64,000 bases of DNA from Isoetes taiwanensis (Eukaryota; Streptophyta; Lycopodiopsida; Isoetales; Isoetaceae): positions 5,462,209-5,526,208 of the forward strand of contig JAJEKV010000036.1 in NCBI GenBank assembly GCA_021234155.1. Direction: 5' to 3'. Below, piece by piece: positions 31,556 to 42,397 of this stretch. Each line of letters begins with the position of its first letter. The first letter of the stretch is position 1. A program made the translations under genes and the position numbers. The notes below the pieces were generated by a model that saw only the letters and a list, made by a program, of their open reading frames with translations, did not search any database and was not told where the DNA came from.

Positions 31556-33850
31556 AAAACAATAAACCTGTATCATTCTAATTTGAAATTTAAAAAGAGG
31601 GGAGGGGGGGAGGATTTTGTACATACCTTTGAAAAAAAAAGGAGATTTAGGACAATGTCCTAAATGTTCAAACTATATCATTTATTTGGTCGGGTCGGCT
31701 GGCTCCAAATTTCGTGGCCCTTTAAGTGATGGAATATGTAGAAGCACCTCCCACATTACATGCAAATAAATAATCGTCAAATTATATATATAAATTTATA
31801 TATAACATTAATTTTAGATGCATCAAATTGTGGAAGGGGCAAAAGAAATGATTAGACCTCTAAATCGTGAAATGCAAATATTTAATCAACAAGGGAGAAA
31901 GTGAGCTACTAGAAAACAACTTGACGTCAAATATTGAAAAAAAAGGGGAGAACATGAGCAACTAGAAAACAACTCGACAATGCACATCTAAAAAATAATA
32001 AATTCCATAAACCATGGGCCACAAACGCTAGTGGGAGAATGTGACCAACTTGAAAACCAACTTAAATATTTCACATGTTGAGCTTATAATAATAATGTGT
32101 CAATATAAACATTACCAAAGTAGAAATCAACTTCATATATAGAAGAATGCAAATATTAAAGTTGAATCAGAGAATATGAGCAACTAATGTGAGAACGTTA
32201 ATTTTATACTTGTTTTTTTAAAGTATTTTCTTAACCCGCTTTTTTTTTATACCCCGCCATTTTTTCCCGCCCATGCTTGAAATTTAAAATTTGGTACGTA
32301 CCTTTTGAGAAGAAAAAATTTGGTACACCTCGACATCGTGGCTATGGCGAACTCTCAAGAACGGCTTCCTATCAGCTTTCAGATCGGATCAGCTTGGAAA
32401 CGCCCCAGGTCGGATCAGCTTGGAAACGCCCTTGATCAGGTCGGACCAGAGCTTGGAAGGGTAGCGACGAAGGGAGCAGAATACGTCCCCATTTGCATTT
32501 AAATCCGGTAAGACCCACTCAAGACCCACTCGCTTGTTGCAAGAAAAACGATTTGTAGGCCTCCGAGGCACAGATTCATGGTCGCCTTGCTCCCAAAAGA
32601 ACACAGATTCATGGTCGCCTTGCTCCCAAAAAAACCGCAGTTATTAGCGCACAAAATTGGCCAATCTTGGGGCTGGAAGCCGGTTTCATCCTGATCATGC
32701 TTTTGCGCCATATCTGGGGAAAACAAACGGTGAAATCCGGCAGCAGATCTGAGAAAGTAATCAAAAAATTGGGTCAGATGGCGAAATGGGATATGGGAGA
32801 AGAAAGATCGAAGGAAGAAACGGAGAAGAAAGGGAAAGAAACGGAGAAGAAAGGTGAAGGATGGAGCAAGGAAGGCAGGGCATGAGAAGAACAAATTTGT
32901 CCGCTAATTCTAATGCCCGCTTCAAGCCGGGAGTTTTAACGAGAATGAGCTTTGGAGAGGAAGCTGGTAGAAGTAGGATGAAGAAAGATTTGGAGAAGAA
33001 AGCTGGTAGAAGTAGGATGAAGAAAGATGAAGAAAGATGCTTCTGAACAAATTGAATTTGAGGGCGGCGAATCTTTGTAGCGATTCGAACTGCAGGCCGG
33101 TCGAATCAAGCGTCCAATTAGCCCCCACGTGGAAGGCTGCCGTGGTTATGGCTACCTTGGGAGCCCCTATGCTTCGCCAGGGACCCAGCGCTCCATCTTC
33201 CTGCGCCACAGCGGCCAATTCCTTCGTCGAGAGGCGTACTCCTATTTCCGAACCGCAGCCCAATTCTCGTGTTGATCTCAACGTGGAGCTTCAACAGCGT
33301 CCTCATGCCTCCACCACGGCTCCAGTTTCCCACTCCAGCCAAGCAGGCCAGCCCAACATTACCCATGTCTTGTTCATCAATTCCATTGTCCCATCCTCCT
33401 CAGCCTGCTGACCATTGCCACCTCCAGACCCAGAACCAGTGGCAGAGCCAGCCCGTCGGCCTCCGCAGTAGCTTCGCCATTACAAGTTTGCATATTTTGT
33501 CTGCATCCGCTCTGCCGTCTTCTTCGCAGGCATAAGAAGTGAAGTTTCTTAAAAGGAAGAAACACACACGTGTTTTAAGTCAAAACGTGGAGCAAATTCC
33601 GGCCCCTTTTCGGCTGACTTGTTTAATGCGAGAGCACATGAGAGCACAGATGCAGACTTTCAGACGAGTTGATGTCTCACGAGTCACGCCCATCCATTCA
33701 TTTTAAGTTTTTTTTTTCCTTGTGTTTGAAATTCCTCATCTTGCCTTCTCGACTAGTGGGTCGAGAAAGGTTTTAAATGGAGTATTGATTTAATTTAATT
33801 TATATTTGATTAATTAATTAGCTTAATTAATCTAATTAGCTTAATTAATT
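31556..33850. other. Interior and right flank of the palindrome element
   Basis: AT-rich to about 32.3 kb, then GC-richer with many short tandem duplications. A 25-bp unit GGTCGGATCAGCTTGGAAAC occurs twice near 32380-32430, ACAGATTCATGGTCGCCTTG twice near 32571-32625, and a 36-bp unit with AGCTGGTAGAAGTAGGATGA twice near 32960-33022. A 124-codon Pro/Ser-rich frame (33037-33411) has no domain I recognise. It could be captured genomic sequence. Confidence 0.4.
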
Positions 33851-33865
33851 ATTGATTATATATAT

Positions 33866-34235
33866 TATTATGCGAGCCCCTTTGCCCCCCTCCCGCTCCT
33901 CCTTTGCTCCTCCCCTTTGCCCCTTTTGCCCTCTTAGCTCTCCCTCCCTCCCCTCCCTCCTTTCCTCCTCCCTTTGCCCCTCCCGTTCCTCCTTTGCTCC
34001 TCCCCCTTTGCCCCTCACCCTCCTCTTTTGCCCTCTTTGCCCCTCCCCCTTCTTCCAACTTATCCCTCCCTCTCCTCCTTTGCCCTTTTGCTCTCCTCTC
34101 CCCTCCCTGCCCTTGCCCCTTCTTCCAACTTATCCTCTTCCCCTCTTCAACGTGTGGCTCCTCCCTCTTTCTCCTCCTACCCTTCTCCTACCCTCCTCCT
34201 ACCTCTCCCTCCCCTCTTTTTTTTTTTTTTTTTTT
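33866..34235. repeat. Polypyrimidine tract (~350 nt) ending in T19
   Basis: From about 33866 to 34216 the plus strand is almost wholly C and T, with scattered G in recurring CTTTGCCCCTCCC units. It ends in 19 consecutive T (34217-34235). Long frames across it are compositional artefacts. Such mirror-like tracts can form triplex DNA. Confidence 0.85.
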
Positions 34236-35189
34236 GTGAGTCTCATTTTCAGTCCGAGTCCTAAATTGCGAGATTTGTCCCACTTTAATTAAATGCGACT
34301 TCTCTTCTCTGTGCGCAGCAAATCCGTTAGGGCATGGCGGATCTGTAGAAGGCAGTTAAATCACCTGTTCTTAGATATGACAGAAAGAAGAGTAGGCAAA
34401 GAATAGCTCAGAGCATCCAGCCGGATTATTGCAGAAAGAAGCGGAGGCGAGTTGAGTAATGGCGGAAGCAAACAGGGCTATGGCAGATGATGAAAAGTCC
34501 GGATATGGCAGAACGGCAATGATTGAATATGGCAGATCGATTCTCCTATTTCCGCATGGCCACAGCTCCTTCCTCAATCTATCCCCTTAATCTGCAGATC
34601 TGCCAAACCTCTCTTCATCCATCGATTCTTTCTTCCGCTTCATAACTCTTCGATCTCCTCCTCCATTGCTTTCTCAACGTGCCCTTTTAGGGCTTCATCT
34701 CCACCCTTAAATTCTTTGATCAATCTCCACCTTTCATTTTTATTTTTTTCCTCTTCATAGGTCCTAGCCATAGTAAAGAAATTCCGTCTTGCCCCTTATG
34801 CATACTTCCTTCTCCACGTCCCCTAGGAGCTCCTCATACGAATTCCATACGCCATTTTTTCTAACAATTTCTTGTACTTCTGCAATATAGCTCACATATT
34901 CCCTTGTGGTTCTCTTTCCATCCATGTTTTCTTATCATGATAATTTCTCAAGGTCCATTCCTTGAGTTGATTTTGTTCGAGTTCCTTGCCATTCCAAGGG
35001 TCCTTCCCTCGTTCTCTTTTACAACCTTCCTTTTCTTCTTTTTGTTCCCCGCGCTGTAGGCTGGGTACTCTCACTATCACCATCATTTCTTGCTTTTGTC
35101 GTGATAATTCTCTCAGAATCACCACATTCCCTAGCAATTTCCTTATTGCTAGCATTTTTCCAAATTTTCATACTCATTTTGCAATCGAC
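34236..35189. other. Non-coding
   Basis: No gene recognised. The minus-strand frame 34892-35155 is Lys/Glu-rich without a domain and may be part of a transposon or intron of the split DDB1 copy. Confidence 0.4.
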
Positions 35190-35252
35190 AAGCACAGATC
35201 GTGGAATGATTTCCCCTCCAAGACTCTCTGTAGTAATGACCTCAAGGTTAGG
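35190..35252 (-). pseudogene. DDB1: Upstream DDB1 exon fragment
   Basis: The minus strand encodes PNLEVITTESLGGEIIPRSV L, the DDB1 segment that lies just N-terminal to the YLLCA...GDGHL exon at 29389. About eight residues between them are missing. The two pieces have the right order and strand but are separated by 5.8 kb of repeats, so the locus was either split by insertions or captured with a very long intron. Sequence at the outer (5') edge of this exon is itself part of a 65-bp palindrome. Confidence 0.75.
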
Positions 35253-35276
35253 AAATTTCATGTTTGGACATAAATC

Positions 35277-35341
35277 CAACTGGATTATGAAATTTCATGT
35301 TTGGACATAATGTCCAAACATGAAATTTCATAATCCAGTTG
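35277..35341. repeat. 65-bp perfect palindrome
   Basis: Two 32-bp arms beginning CAACTGGATTATGAAATTTC meet around a single A (CATGTTTGGACAT-A-ATGTCCAAACATG). A third, direct copy of AAATTTCATGTTTGGACATA lies just left at about 35252-35272, next to the DDB1 exon. The structure looks like a local inverted duplication. Confidence 0.9.
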
Positions 35342-36384
35342 AACATGTTTCACCTCAGTCAATGTTCCTTGCCCGATCTCAATATTTACTTGCCTGCAGA
35401 ACATGTGATCTATCATGGGACACATCCATCTCTGTCAGCCATGGCTAAAGCCCTAAATATTAGTGTCTTGGTTACGTAAATCTGGTTTTATGCCCCTGCA
35501 AACAAAAATCGGAGGTCCAAAAAACATCTAAACCGCCTTCTCCGCCCCTAAAACCCCAAAACCTGTTAACCATTGGCAAAAACTCCTTCGAAATCTGACA
35601 GAAACCCTATTTTGGGGCTTCCAATTTTGTTCATCTGCCAGAGGCCCGCAGTTTTGATTGATCATCATGCTATTCCGGCCTAAAAATCAAGGGCACCCTA
35701 AAATACCCCAGTGGAAGAGTGGAACCTAAAGCAAAACCTCCCGAGATTTGCATGCGATGAATGGGTTTTTTGGGTTGCCTCTAGGGGGGCAAAACCTTGT
35801 TTATGTGGGCTTTTGGCATATCCTAGGTATATGCCAGAATATCCCTAGGATATGCTGGTGACTGCTAAAAACTTATGATTGGCTGTAAATGCTCGGTCAC
35901 TTCTGTTGGTGGGCAGCCGCTCTCGAAACCGGCTAAGCGGAGAGGTCTCTTGTGCAGATGGCAAGTATTTTGAGTGCTCCAGCTTCTCCCAGACGGAGAT
36001 CCTCATCCTCAGTGAAGCCATCTCTGCAGATTTCTGCACGGCCGTCCCCTAACCCAAGTCTTCCCCTCGCCCTTCTCCATATTCTTCCATTACACTAGCT
36101 TTGGACCTTATAGGGCACCAAAGTATGCTGCCAGCTCGAGTTTTTCCTGAATCCAGAGTCCCTGCGTCAAGAGTTGATCACTTCAATTGATGTGCCGTTT
36201 GTGCTTCTCATATAGTCTTCTTCAAAGTTCGATGCCCTGGTACATCTCTTCCTCTTTCGTTTCCAGAAATATGATAAAATCAGCCTGAATAGGCAGGCTA
36301 AATGCAAGATGGATTTTTGTGTTGAACCAGAAACTAAATTACTATTTGTAATCTCTTTTCGAGGCTGAGCATTTGTTGGACTCA
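35342..36384. other. Non-coding
   Basis: No gene recognised. TATCCTAGGTATA and related ATATGCCAGAATATCCCTAGGA inversions occur near 35817-35853. Confidence 0.4.
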
Positions 36385-36675
36385 AAATGAAGGAAGATTT
36401 TAAGGCTGCTTCCGGCTCCATCGTAGAGAGTCGTCATTTTTGAATTTCTACAGAGTGGCTGAAAATTATCAAGTAAGTGGCTGTTGACATTTCTTCCCCT
36501 GCTTCTGTATTTCGAATTTGTCATTAGGATTAAAGACATACACCCAAAATGAAGGAAGATTTTGCATCTGCTGTGGCTCCATCAGATAGAGTCGTCATTC
36601 TTGAATTTCTACTGTGTGACTGAAAATTATCTAGTAAGTGACTGTTGACATTTCTTCCCCTGCTTCTACCTTCAG
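36385..36675. repeat. ~140 bp direct duplication upstream of the L7 fragment
   Basis: AAAATGAAGGAAGATTTT ... CTTCCCCTGCTTCT occurs at 36386-36508 and 36547-36669 with about 88% identity by eye. The second copy runs into the acceptor site of the first L7 exon, so the unit may derive from an L7 intron. Confidence 0.7.
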
Positions 36676-37231
36676 GTCTTTAAATGGAGTTTTCCTAAAG
36701 GTCTACAAGGCTACAATGACAATGCTACAGATGATGGAACCCTTATGTCACTTATGGGTAATGTGTACATTCTTATATTTAATGCAATCTGCATATTGAA
36801 ATGGTTCTCCTGCAGCTATCCAAATCTTAAAAGTGTGAAGGAGCGAATTTACAAACGTGGTTATGGAAAGGCTGACGGCCAGAGAGCTGCTCTTGTTGAT
36901 AATTCTATTATTGAAGAGGTATTCAATATGTATTGTGCTAGTTGTTAAAGAATCTTTTCTGTTAGTTGTGAATTGCAAGTATCTTGGATTGATGGAAGCT
37001 TAGTTGTGCGGTAAATAAATATGGCATTATTTGTATGGAGGATATTGCCCATGAGATTTCTCTTTGTTGCACTGACTTCCACGTAAGTAAGCAACTTTCG
37101 TGGCCATTTAAGCTGAGCTCTCCCCTTAGTAGATCAAAGAAGAAAAGCCTTCGTGTTTATGATATTGGAGGTGTTGAAAATCAGGAGACAAGATTAATGA
37201 TCTTATCAGCAAGATGAATTAGTATTTTTGG
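36676..37231 (+). pseudogene. RPL7: 60S ribosomal protein L7 (uL30) gene fragment, three exons
   Basis: L7 is a structural protein of the large ribosomal subunit. Exons read 36676-36757 ([20 protein letters not shown] after an extra A near the start), 36816-36918 ([34 protein letters not shown]) and about 37010-37231 (KYGIICMEDIAHEI, LSWPFKLSSPL). Introns have GT and AG ends, so this is a genomic fragment and not a processed copy. Faults are the shifted first exon, a lost acceptor context before exon 3, degraded GPHF and GGLKKKR regions, and a frameshift in the last exon that moves the normal ...DLISKMN end out of frame. The N-terminal half is absent. Confidence 0.88.
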
Positions 37232-39096
37232 TGCTAAGCAAAGAGACTGTCCACCTATGCCGAAGGTGCAGAAACACAAGCATGCCCTGTGCTTCGTGAT
37301 ATTGCAATATGATTTTGCAATATAAACTGGATTTACAGATAGCCTTGTTTACATATGAAGTGGATTTACAGATGAATATATTGTCATCTTGTTTACCAGC
37401 CGATGTTCTAGGATTTCTCAATTTTCGGATTGAATTGCATGGTGCTGCTCAAATTTGCAAGATTTGTAGCTTGTACAAATTGGCAATCTATTTATATTTG
37501 TTGCTTCTATTTGCATTTTTGTAATCATTGTATATCATGCGATGATGCAATATTGTTTACATTTTATTCTAACAGTGAGCCAAATTCATGGGCAGGAAGT
37601 AGCCAAAAGAATTCCAAGCGTTCTTATTAAACTCTGATCAACTGTATCAAGGGGGTCATAAACATCCACTCGTATGGACCTCACAAAACCTCTTTTATGG
37701 GGTTGAACTTGATTTTCAAATTCTATCCGATTGGGGAGAAGCAAGTGAACTGCATAGCAGGTTCCAGTTCAGCAGAAAGCTCAGTTGAACAGTGGGAATA
37801 GAAACTGTTTCGAAGTCTGGAAGACAGAAGAATGCATTTTGACTTTCAATGGCCAACATATGTCTGAACAATAGGGTGAGGTTGGTTTGGAAGACCCGAA
37901 GTGCCTCTTTATCTTCCTTACCCCCCTCCCAATTAATACATCAAAGAATTGGAGATCTGTTAAAATGTGCGTAAACCATGGTAAGTCTCACTCAATGTGA
38001 AAACTATTTTTTTTGAGGTCGAATCTTGGTTAGGGAAACTATAAGCACAATCGGCAAGTCCCTTAGTCTCTTGCTGGATCTAAGGGTGAATCCCCATTAC
38101 ACCATTCTTCTGAATTTCTGAGTTTGCCATGTCAGCCAAACCCAACCTCAATTCGAGCAACCATTCCTATTACAGATCCAAATTCTGAAAATTGAAACCG
38201 ACGATGAAAACAAGAAGACAAAACAACTGCTAGATGACAAAGTCGGCAAACTAGAAGCCAAACCCGCATGGTTCAGATTTTCAGATGTTGCCTCCATCTA
38301 TCTGAGATTGCTGGTGCCATATAGCATCAACTTGGGCCCTAACCCAATCTACTAGCTACATACTTCCCCTCTGATTTCTACAGCAAGAAAATATTGACTC
38401 CTACCTGAAAGGAAAATTTTCTCCTCTTCTAAACTGTGCTACGAATTCTGAAATCCCCATGGCACACTACAAGGTTTCACGAAAAGTTCCCCAACCAAAG
38501 GTGGAAAGAAGAAAGGAAATTTTCCTCTTCTAAATTGTGCTATGAATTCAAAAATTCACATGGCAGGTTGTAGGGGTTCCCGAAAATTTTTCGAGCTAAA
38601 GATTGGATTCTTTCCACTTTGTATAGGGGAATGGCCCTCAAGTTCCCAACCAAAGCTCAAATTCTTTCCACATTGTATAGGGGAATGGCCCACTGGACCA
38701 TTTCCTCGCCAGGAAAAGGCCGAGAGGGCCTTTCCCCCAACGTAAAGTAGGGTAGAATTAGGTTGTTTTCATGTATATATATTACATAAAGTGAAGCAGA
38801 ACCAGAACATAGACCAGAAAGCAGATTAGCAACCAGAAGAACGTCGACCAGAAAGCATAGCAGCAACCGAGCGGAACATCGAACAGAAAGCAGAGCAGCA
38901 ATCGAGCATAACATGAACAACTAGAGATACATGTGTCATTATCTGATTGGCTTAGACGGCCAAAAATAGCTTACTCGTACTTTACATATAAACAAGATGC
39001 TAATGCATCAATGGGTTGCCCATTGGGAGGTCTATTGATGGATTTAGAATCAGCAAAACCTCCTGCAAAATGGCATATTGAAGAAGACGCAACACA
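37232..39096. other. Non-coding up to copy 2, with short repeats
   Basis: No gene recognised. CATTGTATAGGGGAATGGCC occurs twice near 38617-38692. Between 38790 and 38915 a unit of about 40 bp built on CAGAAAGCAGAGCAGCAA occurs three to four times. The frame 38933-39118 is open but unrecognised. Confidence 0.5.
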
Positions 39097-39223
39097 GCTA
39101 TACAGAACTGTATGTTAGATAATCAAGAGCCCATGGAATTTTTGAAAGCAATTCTATTCCCCATCTAACAATTCCTAAATGGTGACGTAGCTTACATATC
39201 ACATACTTTCAAATTGCTACTAA

Positions 39224-39252
39224 GCCCGGCAACATCGGGCACCATAACTAGT
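39224..39252 (+). mobile_element. Helitron 3' terminus, copy 2
   Basis: GCCCGGCAACATCGGGC, seven bases, CTAG (39248-39251), then T. It is the duplicate of 3228-3256 with two changes in the hairpin, one of which breaks a stem pair. Confidence 0.7.
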
Positions 39253-40490
39253 ATAAACTAAGATTATGTCCTTTAAAAGTAGTATCCGAACCTAAATGAA
39301 ACACGTCCTCTTTTCTTAGGATAATAGACGGCGAAACCTCATTTGTTATAAAAAATGTGACATTTAAAAATAAGACTATCAGACTGTGGATTTGACTCCA
39401 AGACCCTGCCTCTAAAGGTGGTAAAATATTGAATTAGGGGCTCCAAGATGCTCTTTGGACGTGTGAAGCACAAGAGTTGGATAGTCAGATGTATTTTCTG
39501 GTCCACTAGTCCTGGCACCGGAGGTGATAAATGATGTTGTGAAATAGTCCTATACCACCTCCAGTGTCAAAACTTGATTTAATCTGCAAACTCGTCAAGC
39601 AGTCGCTCTGCATCCCAACTAGAATTTAAAGAATATGAACTGAAGATCAGGGACCCATAACGTTATTAGCCAGGATGACTTTAGCTAAACTATCTCCAAA
39701 TTTGTTCCAAAATAGCTACACACTACAGATTTTTCCTCGTGTACTTTCGAGAGTTTGACTAAACTTTCCAGGTTTCTTTGGACAAACTTTGGGACGTTTA
39801 GCTTTTCTTCATGAAAATCAAGGTTGCTATCTTAGCTGCGCAAAAATAGTCATGTTCCCTTCCTTGTTCTTTCTTGTTATTATTCGCAATACCTTTACAA
39901 TAAAGGGATATATGAAGCAAGAATATGAGCAATGATGAACAAATAAAAAAAGGAACTATGTTATAAATGTTCCCAGTATTATAAAGCAAATTAAGAGATC
40001 ATAAACAAGTTTCCACTTTCAAGATTGAAGAATCCCTTTTGGCGAATACGATCAAAAGTACAAATAGTCCATACTGGTTTAACATCTTGAAAATCATACC
40101 AGAATGCCTTATGTGGACTCTATTGGACATTTTTGCAAGATCTTACCTATCTTGATACTAGTTATTTCATTAGTTCTTAAATGCCCAAACTGTATGAGAT
40201 TAAGCTATTCTAGGAACCAATAGAGCTAATGGAGCTACACAGAAGGTGGATATTTGGTGAAAGAGCCCAGTGATTGGTGGGGGCACGAAAAAAGTGAAGC
40301 TAAAAATTATTATTAGCCATTTACTTTTGCCAATGTTTTTTTAAACAAAATGCTAAAAATTGCCAAAAATACTGAAGCTTAACCCTTAAATTACTTAATG
40401 GTAAAGATATAGCATGGACTTTGGATGCCATCTAATATGGTAGCCAGACATGTGATCTATGTCAAAAATTGAAGAGTGGATAAATCTGAT

Positions 40491-41661
40491 AAAGAATTGT
40501 CCTGGCTTTTAACATCTAAGGAGAACTGTAGTGTGCATATAATTGCATCTTGCATAATAGAATAGAATAGAATAGAATAGTTTTTTTAACGTCCACGGAG
40601 ACCAATAGGTCATGGGACCCATACAATGGGCTAGTACAATCATTACTACTAGGATTAAAAAACCCCTGCCTCGAAAGGTTTTCAAGGGAAAAACCTTTGC
40701 AGTAATGATGATACTAGACAAGCGGAGATAATGACTACTGAGGGCTCAGTAATTGCTGACGTTTATCTAGAACCTCAAGTATGTATAATGCCAAGTCATG
40801 CACAGATGGTGCTCTGAGAAGTTGTGGAAGCGTGGAATGGATTGCTAATGTCAAAAAATGATTCCGACTATCTCAAAAGCGGGGCAACTCGAGGAGAGTA
40901 TGGCTTTCATCTTCAATAACACAGAATCGGCAACAGCACATAGTCTCCCGCTCGCGGCAATTGCGGCCGCCCCATCTATCCGTCTCAATCAGAGCTTTGT
41001 GGGACCCCGTGCGAATTGATGCAATAGCTACAAGCTTGTTCCCGGACAATGAAGCAAGCAAATAAGCTTGGGGCCCCGTGCCAAGGTGGGGATTTATGTG
41101 TGCATGGTAATGACCGGGCCACTTGGGCCAAAGTAATCTGCGTCCCATATCTTTTGAGAAAAACAACCATTGAGATATTGTTGCAAAAGCTCAGGATCAG
41201 AACTGGCAAGCATCAGGCAGTGCTCTGGTTGCACAGCCCAACGGGCAAACCATGTAGTGCAATGCTCTTTCCAACATCGTTTCAAACGCTGAGGAGATTC
41301 AGCCATGGCAAGTGCAAGAACATGATACCTAACATCATCCATGTGGTGCACCTTGCAGATATAGTGGAGATGGCGCTTCATGGCAGAATGTTGAAGAGGC
41401 CAAAGACCTGTCTCTTGTAAAAGAATAGCATAGGGCACCGTTGTTTTAACTCCGAGGCCGTAAGTGAGAAAGGACTTTTGCACCCGCTCCAAGCTCTCCC
41501 AAGCACTAGCACTCTAGATATGTATTAGCTTCTTATGAATATTTAGCTTCTTATGAATATTTAGTCCATGACAATGAACAGGTTTGATGTTTGCTATGCC
41601 AGATCGACCCAATGTGTGTAGATCAAGCAACTCAGATGGGCAGAAAGAACTGTGCCAAACG
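40491..41661 (-). mobile_element. LINE 3' fragment with (CTATT)n tail
   Basis: Absent from copy 1 at the matching position (about 4490-4510). Minus-strand frames match the C-terminal part of plant LINE reverse transcriptases: MERVQKSFLTYGLGVKTTVP, a Trp/Cys-rich middle, and a terminal CCCRFCVIEDESHTLLELP zinc-knuckle-like motif. The 3' end reads GGTCTCCGTGGACGTTAAAA followed by five CTATT units (plus-strand 40557-40582). Frameshifts and a missing 5' end make it inactive. The element at 47975-49320 has the same 3' end with a different simple-repeat tail. Confidence 0.75.
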
Positions 41662-42397
41662 ACTTTTTTTGAACAAAATCGACGGATAGTGGTCTTCTGC
41701 TACAGCACAGTTGTAAAGAAAAAGCAAAACATTCAAAACTAATGCGCAGACTACCTGCTTCATGAAAACAACAGCAAGATTAAGCTCTGTGTGCGTGATC
41801 CAAAGAACCCTGATCATAAATGGGTTTTGCAACAAAAACTAAAGCGTTGTTCTCATCGGCGATGATTTGCATGCAACATAATCATAGAGGGCAGAACATA
41901 GGAACTGCAGAGGTGGCGCTAATTCTTTGTAAAAATAAAAACTAAACATAACATAAACCATGCCATGAATCCGAGCAAGTGAAAAGCACCTGTGAAAAGC
42001 ACTTGACAATTTAGCTGTTAACAGATGATTCATCAAACTTTTAATTACTGCCTCATCTCAAAGAACCCTGTAGTTTGTTTTGTTCACATGAGATAAGATA
42101 TGCATAAACACCTTGAATACATGCACTTACCATTGAACTATCTATTTGGAATATAATTTATGGATCGTCACTTCCAATTTGGAGGCCACATCTTAACAAA
42201 ATAAGGCTTTTGAGAATTTTTTTCTCAACAACTTTCATTGCCTTCATCCTTTAATGAATTTAAGGATATTTTTTACTGGTGTGAGTGACATACAAGGCAT
42301 GTTTATTTTGCGGGTTTAGATGGTAGAGGAATATATGTATAGTTCCCTTAAACTATAGTAAATAGCATCATCTTCAATGTGCATGATGAGATGATGC
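41662..42397. other. Shared non-coding DNA, copy 2
   Basis: Matches 4512-5245 of copy 1 with short indels. No gene recognised. Confidence 0.6.

Noticed and set aside
33852-34292. 146-codon Pro/Ser/Leu-rich frame
   Set aside because: Product of the polypyrimidine tract; all three frames are open there.
38933-39118. 61-codon frame at the left edge of copy 2
   Set aside because: Open but short, unrecognised, and it crosses the duplication boundary into Helitron end sequence.
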